Shown here piece by piece: positions 1 through 38,282 of a stretch of 64,000 nucleotides of DNA. The notes beneath the pieces were generated by a model, which saw only the letters and a list, made by a program, of their open reading frames with translations, ran no database searches and had not been told where the DNA came from. Each line of letters opens with the position of its first letter. The stretch's first letter is position 1. The stretch is from positions 6,921,143 through 6,985,142 of the forward strand of contig CM068323.1 in NCBI GenBank assembly GCA_034766995.1, written 5' to 3'. Made by a program: the position numbers and the translations under genes. The DNA comes from Acanthacorydalis orientalis (taxonomy: Eukaryota > Arthropoda > Insecta > Megaloptera > Corydalidae).

Positions 1-142
1 ATTAAAAAGGGCAATACGAACATAACAATTGAAATTATGTACTATAAACAAATAACAATCATCTCTAAAAAAAAAAATGGTTTGTTAATATTCACATCAT
101 TATGAAAACAAGAAGATATTATCATGCGATGATAAATATCAA

Positions 143-24878
<24,736 letters not shown>

Positions 24879-25512
24879 TTTAATCGATTTTCGTTAGTTT
24901 TTTCGTTTAACACTCCTTTTACGTCTAAATACACACACTAGTGACATACAATCTTACGCAAGTCAAAAAAAATTGTTGGCCTTACGTCTCGATACAAAAA
25001 TAACACGAAAACAGTGGTTAAAAAAAACTACTGCACAAGTACGTCAAATCCAATTGTCAAATAATTAGTACGTCATTTATTATAGTCTACCATTGAAAAA
25101 ATACTGTATGAAATATATAAGGAACACCCTTGGTAGCATATAAAAGAAAGTTTGGCAGCAATTACATCGTTTCTTTTCCGATTTTTGTTGTTTCTTCTTC
25201 TGTATCGTGCTGAATATTGGATCCAAAACCGGCATATAAGAAAATTATATATATAGTAGTAAACGGAGTATTGTTTAATTAAAGCTAGTTACTACAAAAC
25301 GTTAGTATCTGAAACTTGGTTTCATTATCAATAAAATATTTAAATGAAAAAGTACTTTATGTTTAAAAAGTTAATGTTATTAATTCTCATGTACTATATA
25401 AAAAAATCTTTAATTTTTCTAATTATGTTTTTATATTTAATAATATTTTTATTATAAGTAAAGTTCGGCACAAATTTGGTACAACTTTTATTATTGTCTT
25501 TTTTTTAGGAAA
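24879..25512. promoter_or_regulatory. Divergent upstream region shared by RIC-3 and cyclin Q
   Basis: The 634 bases between the two start codons, which point away from each other. The stretch holds both 5' UTRs and presumably both promoters. A pyrimidine-rich stretch at about 25,170-25,205 may be in the cyclin Q 5' UTR. An acceptor (TTTTTTTTTAG at 25,508) four bases before the cyclin Q start codon implies a 5' UTR intron there. Transcription start sites were not determined. Confidence 0.5.
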
Positions 25513-26742
25513 ATGAAAGATGTTATTGATGTCATGGAACTGCAAAGAGAAAAAATTCGCAGAGTTTCACCTGTTGATTATCGTCAAACTGAAAGCAGTT
25601 TTGCTGCAGCACATTTCGTTTTTGAATGTGGAATGAAACTTCAAGCACAACCTTTAACTTTAGCCACAGCAACAATATTACTTCATCGCTTTTTTAAAGA
25701 AGTGGAAGCTTCTAATTATGACTGTTATGTATGTATTACTTAAACATATATACACACACACACATATATATATATGTGTGTGTATGTATATATATATATA
25801 TATATATATATAAATACAAAGGTAGATAATATTCAAAGTAAATACAGAATTAAAATATTTGTTTTTCTCATAGATAGGAAATTTGATTTTCAATTGATAT
25901 AATCTAATTTGCATGGCATGTATATATTTATAAAGATTTATCTCATTTAATTAAACAAATAAAAACAATAAAGAACAAAATTTTAAATTAGATATTGTAG
26001 TAAATTATGTAGATTATCAAAAACTGTTTTTGGTTTAGGTAAGCATATTTCTGTAAAATTAAAATTAGGCTGTAATTGATAGATTGCATTAACTAAAAAC
26101 AAAGATTGATGTGTCATTGATAATTCATAAAGCAAAAAAATTTATTAATTTAAAAACAATAATTCCCAATACTAAAATTACAAATTGTTATGCTAATGTT
26201 TGTAAATTAGAAAGTCTTAACTGACATGATTATAGTATTGGAAAAACATTTTTTATTAATTACTATGTATACAATTTGTTCTTATTAGTTCATTCTAGTA
26301 GGTTTTTTCCAAAAAAACTATATTTAAATATCAGTAAACATTGAAAACAAATTTAAAATATTGCTTATCATTTTAGTATATATTAAAATAATTTACATAT
26401 AAGATTTTACTGTAAGTGGCTCAGTGAAAGTAGTACATATTACCAGACAAATTGTTCAAATACAGCCAATGACCTCATGACCAATACATAATGATTGAAT
26501 TGGTGTCTGATATTATTTTGATTTCATCTAAGTATTTTGAATATGAATTAGCTAATATATTATTTGTCAACAAACATTTTAAAAGTGTGGAATTGAAAAT
26601 AAAATGGGATAACAAATAAAATTTATATAAATAAATAAAATAATAGTAAAGTATGTTTCTTTGGTATAGTTTAGTTTGATATATTGAGCTACAGTTTTTA
26701 TCAGGTTTTAGTTCAACTGTTATTATTATTATTACAACATAC

Positions 26743-26773
<31 letters not shown>

Positions 26774-27694
26774 CATACACACACACACGATTGCAAAATA
26801 TATAGTTTTATATTAACTGACTAAAATGGATAAGTGTAAAAAAATATTTTTTGTTACAGTTGATTGCTGCCTCTGCTTTGTATCTTGCCGGTAAAGTTAA
26901 AGATGACCCACTTAAGATTAGAGATGTTATTAACGTAGCTCACAATACTTTGCATCGGGGAAGTAGCCCTCTTGAACTAGGTGATGAATACTGGAATATG
27001 CGTGATGCAATTGTTCAAGCGGAATTACTTATAATGCGTGTACTTAAATTCGAAGTTACCATTGTACACCCTCACAAGGTATTGTAAATTTGTAAAGACT
27101 GTTGTCATCTTCTTAATTGTTTTTAAGTGTAATTACTTATAAACTTTATTTATATTAAAATAAAGTGCTTTAAAATTATTATAATAAAATTATTTTATAT
27201 ATGAATTTTAGTATATGCTTCATTACCTTCGTTCTCTACAAGGCTGGATGGATGCAGAAGATTGGAAGAAATTACCGATATCTCGATTGGCTGCTGGATT
27301 TTTACATGACTTCCATCATGACCCCGCTATTCTCGATTACAAACCACAACATGTTGCAATCGCTTGCATATCATTAGCTTTACAGTGTTATGGTGCTACA
27401 GTTCCTTTAACTGAAGATGAAGATGACAACACTGTTTGGTATTCGGTAAGAAGCAAAATATCTAAATATTTACTGATAGTAATTTATTTTATTATAAAGA
27501 AATAATCTTTATTATGTTATAAAAGAAATAATCTTTTGTAAATCATATCAATAATGTTTTCATAAAATTATTTAAAATAACGTGTATGTAAACATTTTTT
27601 TTAGGTTTTTACAAAGGATCTTTCAAATGATACCCATTGGCAAATAATGGAAAAAGTGATGGATGTTTACAAAGAAGAACCAGAGAAACTTTAA
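25513..27694 (+). CDS. CCNQ: Cyclin Q (CCNQ / FAM58A), partner of CDK10
   Basis: The regulatory subunit of the CDK10 kinase complex, a cyclin of the L/K/T-like branch. Four coding exons: 25513-25728, 26860-27078, 27212-27445, 27605-27694. All junctions are phase 0 with GT-AG borders. The total is 252 residues, close to the roughly 250 of animal FAM58A proteins. The cyclin box is visible: FVFECGMKLQ, then TATILLHRFFKE, then LIAASALYLAGKVKDD (the classic ASALYLAGK helix), then AELLIMRVLKFEV and HPHKYMLHYL. The second cyclin fold contains HVAIACISLALQCYG. The start ATG directly follows an acceptor, so an upstream noncoding exon is likely. Introns are 1,131, 133 and 159 bases; the first holds TA/CA repeats. 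AATAAA-type signals follow the stop at 27694. Confidence 0.93.
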
Positions 27695-28900
27695 CTGACC
27701 AAAATTAATTCACCTTATTTTCTTAACTTGTTTCAAGAAAATGTTTTCAATATGAAGTGATAAAATAATGCATTTTTTGCATTTAGTTATTTTTTTAAAT
27801 GTAAACTGAAAATTATTTGATACTGATTTATAATCCAAAATATATGTAAGATATAAATTATCATTTGTGTTAACGCTAACTACTTATGATGAATTTTTTT
27901 ACTTGTAATAACTATTTCATTTGTTTTTGATAAGAAAATACAAGTTTATATTGTATAAATAGTTTTTTCTTTGCTAAGAGATTTAAAGCATAATAATAAA
28001 TTAACGTACACAAAATAATAAAGTAATTACTTCAAATTAAAATATAGTGTCGCATCGGTTATAAGATGTTTCACAAGATGAGAATAGTATAATCACAAGT
28101 TTTTATATATTAAAGTAATATTCTTTGAGCAAATCTGGACAGTAACTACAAAATAAAGAAAAACTTTACGTTCATTTGAAAGAATTGCTGATTTAATATG
28201 AAATGCTAATAAAAATAATTTGAAATAATAGTATCTATTTACATTAGATAATTAAAATGTAATTAACTGAGTTTTGATCAACATATTCACCCAAATTGAC
28301 TAATCTATTGCAAAATTAAATAATTAGCAGTGGTAAAATATTTCACTTCATTACTACAGAATGGAAAATATACGCCTACATAATTATATGGATAGCAGAA
28401 CAAAACAGTGTTTCATTTGCCTTTCTTATATAATCGGAAAAGAGAGATTGAAATGAAACTAAGATTATTTCTATCTAACTTCAGTATTGATAATCATAGA
28501 TAACAAATTCTAATTATTTGATACGCAGGATAAAATTTCATATTCATTCGTTGAATTCCTCTACCTTACATGGAAGATAGTATTAGATAATGTCCTATTA
28601 TATAGTGACGTACTGTATTAGTAAATAATTTGTTTATCACCAGCAATTAACTTAAAATTATAATCAAATCAAAATAAATTATTTATTGTATAGTTGTGTA
28701 TATTTTTCTTTATTTATCAACTACTTTCGATTTAGAACAAAAAAATATGTTCAGTATAAGAAAGCAATACTCTACTAATAATATTTTAGATGTTAATAAA
28801 GTAATTAATAGAAATATTACAATTAATTCATTTAAATAACAAAACATTAACTTAAAAATTATTTCTTAGAAATCCATTTCTATGTTCATGTGTATGTTTG
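27695..28900. other. Cyclin Q 3' UTR and downstream A+T-rich DNA
   Basis: Several AATAAA motifs occur within the first 400 bases, suitable for polyadenylation of cyclin Q. A short island at 28048-28090 (TGTCGCATCGGTTATAAGATG onward) is richer than its surroundings and is preceded by ATATAG, but no gene could be built from it. Otherwise I see nothing. Confidence 0.4.
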
Positions 28901-28906
28901 AGTGTG

Positions 28907-29471
28907 TGCCTATATAATTCTACATATTTAAAATTTCAATTTTGATCATGCCCAAATCTATACAAATGGTTGCAACAAATTATAAACAATTTTGTATTTG
29001 GATGTGTGTCAGTTATCTTTTATGTATTTTAAAAATGGGGTTTATCATCATTTATACAAAAAATAATTTCTAAAATAATACTAAAATTACTCAGTAAGCA
29101 TAAAATAAAATTCATATAAACATTCACTCACTCATGATACTGGGAAACTCATTATACTCTTGACGACTATATAACCAAGTTTATCAATATACAATTTTAT
29201 ATATTTCAAGTCATGACATCTTTATTTTGAAAATGATATCGAAATCTATACAAATGATTTTAATAAATTATAAATATTAGGGTTTCTTTCCAATTTTGAT
29301 ATAATAATATAGACAATTTTGTTTTCGGTTATAAGCAGATTAAGTTTTACTTATTTGTTAAAAAAAGATTTCTATTAATTTCACAAAGAATAGAATTCTA
29401 AAAAAAAACTAAATTTACCCGGTAAGTATTACATAAATATTCGCTTATGATATTGGGAAAATTATTGACTA
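28907..29471. repeat. Diverged tandem duplication of about 270 bp
   Basis: Two neighbouring stretches (about 28907-29163 and 29186-29471) align in the same order. Shared landmarks are AAATCTATACAAATG, AATAAATTATAAA-like runs, and near the ends TTACTCAGTAAGCAT matching TTACCCGGTAAGTAT and ATGATACTGGGAAA matching ATGATATTGGGAAA. Divergence is substantial. No coding frame is seen. Confidence 0.55.
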
Positions 29472-30769
29472 CTGGTATATACCATGGGAGGTACATGTAA
29501 TTTGTTCTACTTGGGCTCTAGTGATTTTTTAATGTAATAATTTTTTAAGCAATTACCTGATGTACGCAATGGTATTGAGGGATGAATAATTCATAAAACA
29601 CTTTACTTAATATAAAGCTAACCAAATATATTGCTGGCGTTATGTTTATAATAATTACGAGCATTTGAAAGTTCCAACAGCATGCATATCAAACAATTTA
29701 ACAAACATCAGATTGTATTTATTAAAAACCGAATGGGTAATGAATAATTGTTCCCCAATGCAAATAATTCATTTCTATTTTAACAATAGTACCATTACAT
29801 TAGCTGCAAAATTGTACTTCTATGAAGAAATAAAATCATAAATATACATACGCACATACATATATATATATATTATATATACACATACATATATACATAT
29901 ATAACACTATTCTACTAATTGGTAATAGTGATCTATATAAATCATACCTTCTTCAGAAAAGAAAAATGTTTGATGTTCAGTAACATTGGAAGTTTTAAAA
30001 CGTAAAATTTCAGACTAGACAATTACTTTCTTTTGACAAATTTCATATTTGATTTTTTTCTTACCTGCATAAAAGAAAAAAAATTATTTTATTTATTACA
30101 AATCTTAAAAGTTTATAAGAGAATCTAATTTCAACTTACATTTCCACAATTTTCTAGAATCACTTACAGCTTTGGTTAGATAATGATTTTCACATTTTTT
30201 TATCTTTGTTACTTCAAATTTATTCCATTTTTTTATCGACGTTGCAAACGAAAATTTCAGTCTTAAATCTTTTTAATAAAAATAATATCGATTCTCTAAT
30301 TAACTCTATTTTCTTCAACTATTTTATTGTTCTGGCAAAATTAAAATGTTTTTGAAAATATTTTCTAAAACAGTGCTGAAATGTGGTTGATTTCACATCT
30401 TATTGTTGACTTCGCCTTTGCAGACACTTATTTTATAAATGAAATCATTCAAATGTATTACAATGTCTATTTCAAAACGTTCATCTTTTATATTTCATCG
30501 ACGTTTTAAATATAGAATCTATTAATTCAACATTTTTGCAATCCACAATTCATAAAACTTATGTACAAATAAGATTGATTAATAATATTTATGAAATATT
30601 TTTTATTGACTACGAAAGATATTAAAATCATATACACAAAAAGCTCTTCATACTCTGAGATAATAAAATTAAGATAAAAGTGTATAATATTTGATCTAAA
30701 ATAAATAACATTCTTTAAATAATATAAGTGTTTCAATATTTATAATGAACACACACACACATTATACAT

Positions 30770-30836
<67 letters not shown>

Positions 30837-32567
30837 GAACTGCAGTAGCCAATTGTATTCATTGATAAAAAAACCTATAGAATAAATTTTAATTAGTCAC
30901 AAATTTTAAGACATATAATGACATATGAAAAAGGGTTGTTTTTTATATTTCTCATTTTAAAACATGTACACGACAATGAAATGTTTACACAGCTTTAAAA
31001 TAATTACTGCATCTGAATATTTACGTTGAGAATTAAAATCAATGAAATAATTTAAACTTAAAAATAGAAACAATTGTTATTTCTATGTGAATAGAACCTA
31101 TGCATATTATACTTGAAATGAAGTAAAACAAATAGAAAACAATAGTTATCAAAACATTAAATCAACATAAATATTCAACGACTACAAATGAGTGCAATAT
31201 TTGAATGGAGAAATTTGATTTGTGTTTATTTTATCTCATATTATGCGATATACATATATGAAGAATAATAATTTCTACATAATGTATTTTATAAAACTGT
31301 AGTATTTTATTAGAAGAATATTTGTTAAAGTTGTGATATTTGTATAATATTAAGCTGAGTAAATCATTTTTTGAAATTAATGTTTTAATATACGAATGAT
31401 ACATGAAATAATGGGTAATGAAATTGACAACAAAATAGACCACTTTTGACGCCATAGTTGATTTAATGTAACTTTTAAATTATAAATTCATGGTTTCAGT
31501 TTCCATTTTATAAAATAAGATCATTTGATTGTACCAAGCACTATGATATTGTAATAATTGCAAAAGAATTTTTCCAGTGACGCTTATGGCTATATGGAAA
31601 ATAATTCCTGATTGTAGATTTACAGCATTTGAAATGACTGTAAAACATATGGTCTTGTTAATTATAATTACATATATATGCAGGCATTTATCAAGAAATG
31701 TTAGATAATATTGAAAACTACTGATATTTATTTTTTTATTACACCACATTCATTTTTAAAAATAATTTTCGAACATAATTTTCATTTTTTTCTTCCTGCC
31801 ATAAAAATGTAAACTGTTAATGTTTGTATGTGAATATCAGTTAATTTCCTACACTACATATATGTGCATATATTAGCAATAAATAGATATATGTAAATAT
31901 AAAACCTAATGTTGTACAGGCATATATTGAGATGTTTACACAAGCACAACATACAATTAATAATTAATAAGCTCTTTCAGTACAAACAAAGAACTGTTCA
32001 TACCGTAATTTACTAAAAAATAATTATTAAATATATTTAATATATATTATGGCATAAAATATATGGCAATTACAAATATATTACTTCAGACATATAAAAG
32101 CTTAATTCAGTGCAAAGCGTATGTTCATAATAAATAAAACACACACACACACACTTCAGATTTTGATTTACATAAACATAACATTCGAAATAAAAGAAAT
32201 AATACTGATTATTAAATTTTGTACAGTACAGTTTTAAAGCGATTAAAATATGTATAAACATTATTTGCACTGAATTTAATAAAGTTATTCATTACTTTCG
32301 TTTAATTCAGTTTATAATGCACTGGTATGGATATTATATATATAGCAAACATACAAAACTACAATTTTTTGACATAAATTCTAATTATTTAATCATTTTA
32401 AATACAAAATTGTATGCTGTCACATTTTTATGATATTTTAGATTTCAGTCTGAAATTGTGAATTAATGCTATATAGCACCAAATTTTAATTATTCACTTG
32501 TAAAAATGTTAAATATTGATTATGTACGATTTGTGGTTCTTGTGACAATACATAAAATTATATATAC

Positions 32568-32600
<33 letters not shown>

Positions 32601-33318
32601 ATTTACATATTATGAATCCAGTAAAATCACCTATTATATAAACTAGATATTATATTGCATTTGAGAAAAATTGATTTTCATCTGCATGACTATTTTAGAA
32701 ATTGATTTTATATTTCATTATAAAATCTATCCAAACATATTATATATTAAAAATAATATTTTCTTTAAATATATTCAATAGAACTTACAAATAATGATGC
32801 TTTTTAAAATGTTTGGATTGATTGCTTTTCTTTTCAACTAGTACAAACCAAATATATAAAAGTAATTCACACTGAATTTACTACATATTCTTATATATCG
32901 ATTAACACAAAGTCACTAAATTATATTTAATGGATTTCATAAAAATTAATTCAACTTTTTAATACATTTTTTTGTTAGCATGACAATAATTTAAAGGTTT
33001 TTTGTAGTTTTATTTACACCTTTTTCATTTAACTTTAAAAATAAATATTAAAAATTAAATGCTAACAGTAAAAGATCAGTATTTCCAAAAAATAAATCAT
33101 TTATTTTGCTTCTGTTTTGTAAAAAAAATCCAATAAAATTTATTTAAGAATTTCTATAATTTGCTTGATTAAAGGAAAAAAAATGTTCTATATTTGTTTC
33201 ATATAGAATTATATGATGTTTTGAAGTATTTTTTCTAATAGTTATATTTTTATAAACTATTTGTAAATTTAGTGTTCTTAAACAATTTCTAAAGTTAATT
33301 TTCACAGCAATTATACAT

Positions 33319-33353
<35 letters not shown>

Positions 33354-33561
33354 CTTGTCTATTAAACCAATTTAACTAGTGTTCAAAAACATTACTAAAA
33401 ATAAAATATTTAATATTTAAAATGCCATAAATGCGATTACCTTTAATCAATTTATTACATCAAAAAAATCACAAAATTATGATGGAACATTTATCGAAAA
33501 GTTTTACTTTTATATTATTTTCAATTTTTGACATTATCTTGATTGATTGTGTTTGTATTAG
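29472..33561. other. Gene-poor A+T-rich intergenic DNA
   Basis: About 4 kb with no supported gene on either strand. The short open frames on the minus strand around 30.5, 31.2-31.7 and 32.1 kb are low-complexity and lack exon borders. A (TA)n array lies at 30783-30833 and a smaller one around 29860-29900. TATATACATA repeats occur at 32565-32600 and 33318-33352. Confidence 0.5.
30783..30833. repeat. (TA)n microsatellite
   Basis: About 25 TA units after a short TACA run. Confidence 0.9.
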
Positions 33562-33597
33562 GGCCGTCAACATTTACAGCTATTAGCGTCTAATTGA
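33562..33597 (+). other. Candidate short terminal exon
   Basis: After a pyrimidine-containing tract and TTTGTATTAG comes GGCCGTCAACATTTACAGC, an island clearly less A+T-rich than its surroundings. From the AG the frame reads GRQHLQLLASN and then a stop. It resembles a final coding exon of a plus-strand gene, but no upstream exon was found. A conserved noncoding element is the alternative. Confidence 0.25.
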
Positions 33598-34517
33598 CTT
33601 TTACCAGATATATTATTTTGTACACAAGCATACGTTTATACATACAAATGTATTTTTCTACATTGATGTATGAAAAACATTTAAATACTATCAAATGAGA
33701 CTATTTTCTTTAAATAAAATTTATTCTAATTTAAATTTAATCTATTTTTAATTAATGTTATAAACATAAAAGGTTGACTTTTTATTATGAGATTACAAAT
33801 GAACTTAAGATTTTAAATTATAACTTATATTGGTATCAGCCCATTATATTAATTATTTTGATGATCCATCCATATATATCCATCTGTATTTATTCATCTA
33901 ATTTTTATAATTCCATAAACACAAATTTTAATAAACAGATTTTCTTATTACATTTAGAATCTTAAATATTAATGATACATTTCTCTTTATGTAACATATT
34001 TTTACAAAATAAGTATATTCTTGCTTAATAATCAGTTGATTCATATTTGTTTAATTAATGAAATATTTCACCCCATCTTGAAAATTGAGTTTTTATAAAA
34101 AATTACATAAATTCATATGAAATTACTATGAAAAAATATAGTTTATCAAATATTGTTCAAAATAGTGATGAATTATATGTTTTGAGTTTTGAAGTCCTGT
34201 ATTAATTCTCTTTACTTGCACTAGTTTCTTAGAAATTTATTTTGGTTTAGAAACATTGACTTTTATGAGAGTAGATAAATAATTATATATAAATGTGTTT
34301 TCTGTTTTTATATGTTGATACAAATATTTTAAAAACAAATACATTTGTAAATTGAAAACAAATTATTTATTAATTTATATTCAAACTTACAAATTATACA
34401 CACACGGACACACACAGATATATATATATATATATATATATATTTCACATATGTGTTTAAAAGTATACATAATATTTAATTGAATACATATATATTTTTT
34501 TAATTTAAATATTAAAG

Positions 34518-34613
34518 GGCCATGATGCTGATAATCTTTTATCAAAAACTCCAATTATACCTCATTATTTAGTAGTGCCTACTATACCACTAGATCTAAA
34601 TACGATTATTTAA
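34518..34613 (+). other. Candidate terminal exon of 31 codons
   Basis: After TATTTTTTTTAATTTAAATATTAAAG begins an open frame with non-random composition: GHDADNLLSKTPIIPHYLVV, then PTIPLDLNTII, then TAA. It starts with GGC in phase 0, as the candidate exon at 33562 does, so the two could be alternative last exons of one unseen gene. The end of this frame overlaps an imperfect inverted repeat (34570-34670), so structure rather than coding may explain the complexity. Confidence 0.25.
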
Positions 34614-36333
34614 TTTGTTAGGAATACGTTTATAAGTATGACTGGATCTAGTGCTACATCAAGCACAGGTAGTGAGACTTAGTAGCAGGAATTATTAAAA
34701 GATTATGAGTGTGACCTAAACTTACATCAATATAAAGTTTTTTTAACATTTAAAGTGGTTTACAGAAACTTTACAAACCATTTATGTAAGAAAACATAAT
34801 TGAGGAAACAAGACTTCAAAAATACAAACACATTTAATTCATTATTTTTTTGTTTAAATATTTTTTAATTATTTACAAGATCAGAGTTACTTGGTTCATT
34901 TGCATAAGTCAGAAAAATGTAAATATAAATACAAAAACAAAAACAGCATAAATATAATTCTATTTTTGCGCAGTCGATCTTTCTGTATACATTTTATAGT
35001 AACATCAATATAAAGTCAACATTACGACTTCATTTTTAACTGCTTATAATTCATATTGCTATAAGGAAAACATCTACATACATTCAAAATTATAACACCC
35101 ATGGATTCTCCATTAACGAACAGGGCCAATCATAGAAACATCACAACATATATAATATAATTATTTCATTCATTTACTCAAAATGAAAACATGAACAAAT
35201 TTGTTTCTTCAACATGTCCAACTTGGTCATTTCAGAAAGTAGCGATTCATAATTAATACTCATTACTTGTACAGGTGTGCTTATAATAAATATATAAATT
35301 AACATTTGACTATTTTCAAAGCAGGCCTCTACACATACATTATACCAAATATACTACAATTGGATTCCTAAAATAGGCAAATAAATTATTGTATTTATTA
35401 ATCTATTAAAATTAATTTTAGTTAAAGATCAACAACATAAATTATTAGATAACTGTTTAAAAGTAATGCTTAGATGAAGATTGACCAACATGATCAAACA
35501 TCTAATTATTGTACTGATGTAAATAAAATTAATGTAACACGTGGGTACTAAATACATCATTATATTATTTAAGTTAGTATGTCAATAATAATGTCAGAAG
35601 ACCTGATTAATACTTTTTCAATGAGATTGTACAACAATGATTAAAGGTACTTGTTTACCTTTACAATTAAATGTTTACATTATTTCACATTAATGAGAAT
35701 ACTACCAACATTTATATTCAACAACAGTTCCTTGTTACAACAATAATCTACCATTGCAAATTTTTACTTTTAAAATGCAGATGCTGGTTTCATTTTTAAG
35801 GAAATCTTTTTTATTCACAAAGACAAGTCTTTATCTCTTTTTCAAATACATTTCATGAATTTAAAAAACTGGTATAATTCATATTTGGTTATTTGTATGT
35901 TCATGATTATTATGATTTTAAACACATACATACATGCATACACACACACACACACATACTTTATTACAAAACAAGACTTCAGTACAAATTTTAATAGACT
36001 GAAAAATGGAAAATATAATTAATTTATTACAATCATACGGCACACAATATCTCTATAAATCAAAATTCAAAAATCAAATAAATGATACAAATCAAATATA
36101 CGGCAACTTAAAATTACTAAAATATTCAAAATCACAACTTATTGTTTTTAATTAATATTTCATTGTTATTATTTTATATTCTTCCATTAAAAAATCATAT
36201 AAAATAATTTATGAACATACATACATTTAAATGTATTAAATATTTTTGTAAATAAAAATATTTATAACATATCTTTATTAAAATATATTCTACAATTCAG
36301 TTATGTGTGCATGTATGTATAAATGTGTATGTA

Positions 36334-36375
<42 letters not shown>

Positions 36376-37119
36376 CACACACATATATACATACACACAC
36401 ATAAATACACATATACATATTAATATGCAAAAATACAATGAAATGATTATTTCAAAGTTGATGTATAAAATGAGAAAATATTTTAAACAGACAATAACCA
36501 TAAAATAATTAGTAGATCAAAAACGATCAATTTAGAAATAATCAGTTCTATTGTATAAAACTTTAATTATTACTCTAACACTTCATTCAATTTAATTTTA
36601 GTATATCACTTAACCAATAAATAAGCAATACATAATTATTTACTTTGCAATGGTAAACATACAATATTCCAAAATGAATTTAATTCATAAATATACATGT
36701 AAAGCCTCTGAACATAATACATTCATTTTTTAAATAAAGCATTAACTATTTAAATTTTACATTCATATAACTTAATATAACACATATTCATACGTTTATA
36801 ATAAAGGAATAAACATGTACTATTTATACATACACACACACACCCATATGTTTGTGTGTGTGTGTATGTATATATATATATATATATATATAATGATAAT
36901 ATTAATATGTACATCAGTTGTTATGATTATATAAAATAGATGATAGTGATGCTTTCAATATATTAAAACTGATTTTTTTTAGTTTGATACATATATACAG
37001 ACACATGTGCATGCACACTCAAGGATTATTAGGTTCTATTCTAGTTTAAATAAATCTTAACTGTTGCAGAGCAATAGATCAAAATTAAAATATATATATA
37101 TCACTTATTGCATGACTTC

Positions 37120-37120
<1 letters not shown>

Positions 37121-37193
<73 letters not shown>

Positions 37194-37216
37194 CACATAT
37201 ATACACACACACACAC
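37121..37216. repeat. (TA)n(CA)n compound microsatellite
   Basis: About 30 TA units, a TATACA mix, then a CA run. Confidence 0.9.
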
Positions 37217-37951
37217 ACGCATATATATGTACAAATTTATAAATAAAACCATATTGTACGTTATCAGTATAATTATGTTCATGTGTTTGTTGTATAATCA
37301 CATACATAAAAGCAATTTATATTTTCACAATACAGTTCAGTTCAATAAATAAACTATTTTGTACTCTATGACAGTAAAAAGAAAAAAAACAGACCTATAA
37401 CACTATATAGCCAATGTGTAGGTCAATTCAGATTATTTTCAAATTATGAAAATTTAAACATTTAGTAGTAAACACTTGATTAAATATCATTATGATCTGC
37501 TCTTCATATAATTTTATTTACTTTGTACCTAATAAAAAGTAAATTTTTTGTTAATATAATGTAATTACTTTTGGTATTTACTTTCAATTCATTTATAGAT
37601 ATCAGTAGATCTGGGGTATTAAAATACTTAAACTACTAAATTATTCAGTACTAGTAATGATATTCAATCTGTCTTAAATTAACATCAAATTTCCACATTA
37701 AATTAGATTTCATGGATGTTATCTTTAAAAAAAATCAAATTAATGTAAACATTCAACAATTACCACTGTATTATTACATGCCTTAATGCATACACACTTA
37801 TCGATTAGAAATTAATTTTATAGGTTTATTAAACATTTACCACCTTTTTGTATAGATAATTTGTGCACTTATAACTAAACAAAGTCAATACATTTACATT
37901 TTTGATTGAATTATTACAAAATATTTGTAAATGTATTTGTGTATGTATTTA

Positions 37952-37999
<48 letters not shown>

Positions 38000-38184
38000 C
38001 ACACACACACACATATAGTCATATACTAACAGTGCAAGTATACATAGTTAAAATAATATATAGGCTGGTTCATTTAATTCAATAATTTGAGTGTGATATG
38101 ACACAGTGAATTTATTTTTAAATGATACTATTTATTGAAAAACATTATGCATGGATGAGAATGTTTTATTTTTGTACAGATGAA

Positions 38185-38187
<3 letters not shown>

Positions 38188-38236
<49 letters not shown>

Positions 38237-38282
38237 TATATATATACATATACATATACATACATATATATATATATACACA
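38188..38282. repeat. TA/TATACA compound microsatellite
   Basis: TA units followed by TACATA-type units in the intergenic stretch. Confidence 0.9.

Noticed and set aside
30527..32270. Several 60-90-codon minus-strand frames
   Set aside because: Tyr/Ile/Asn/Lys-rich composition expected of random A+T-rich DNA; no splice sites or recognisable domains.
37064..37307. Tyr-Ile-rich frames on both strands
   Set aside because: Same cause: a TA/CA compound microsatellite.
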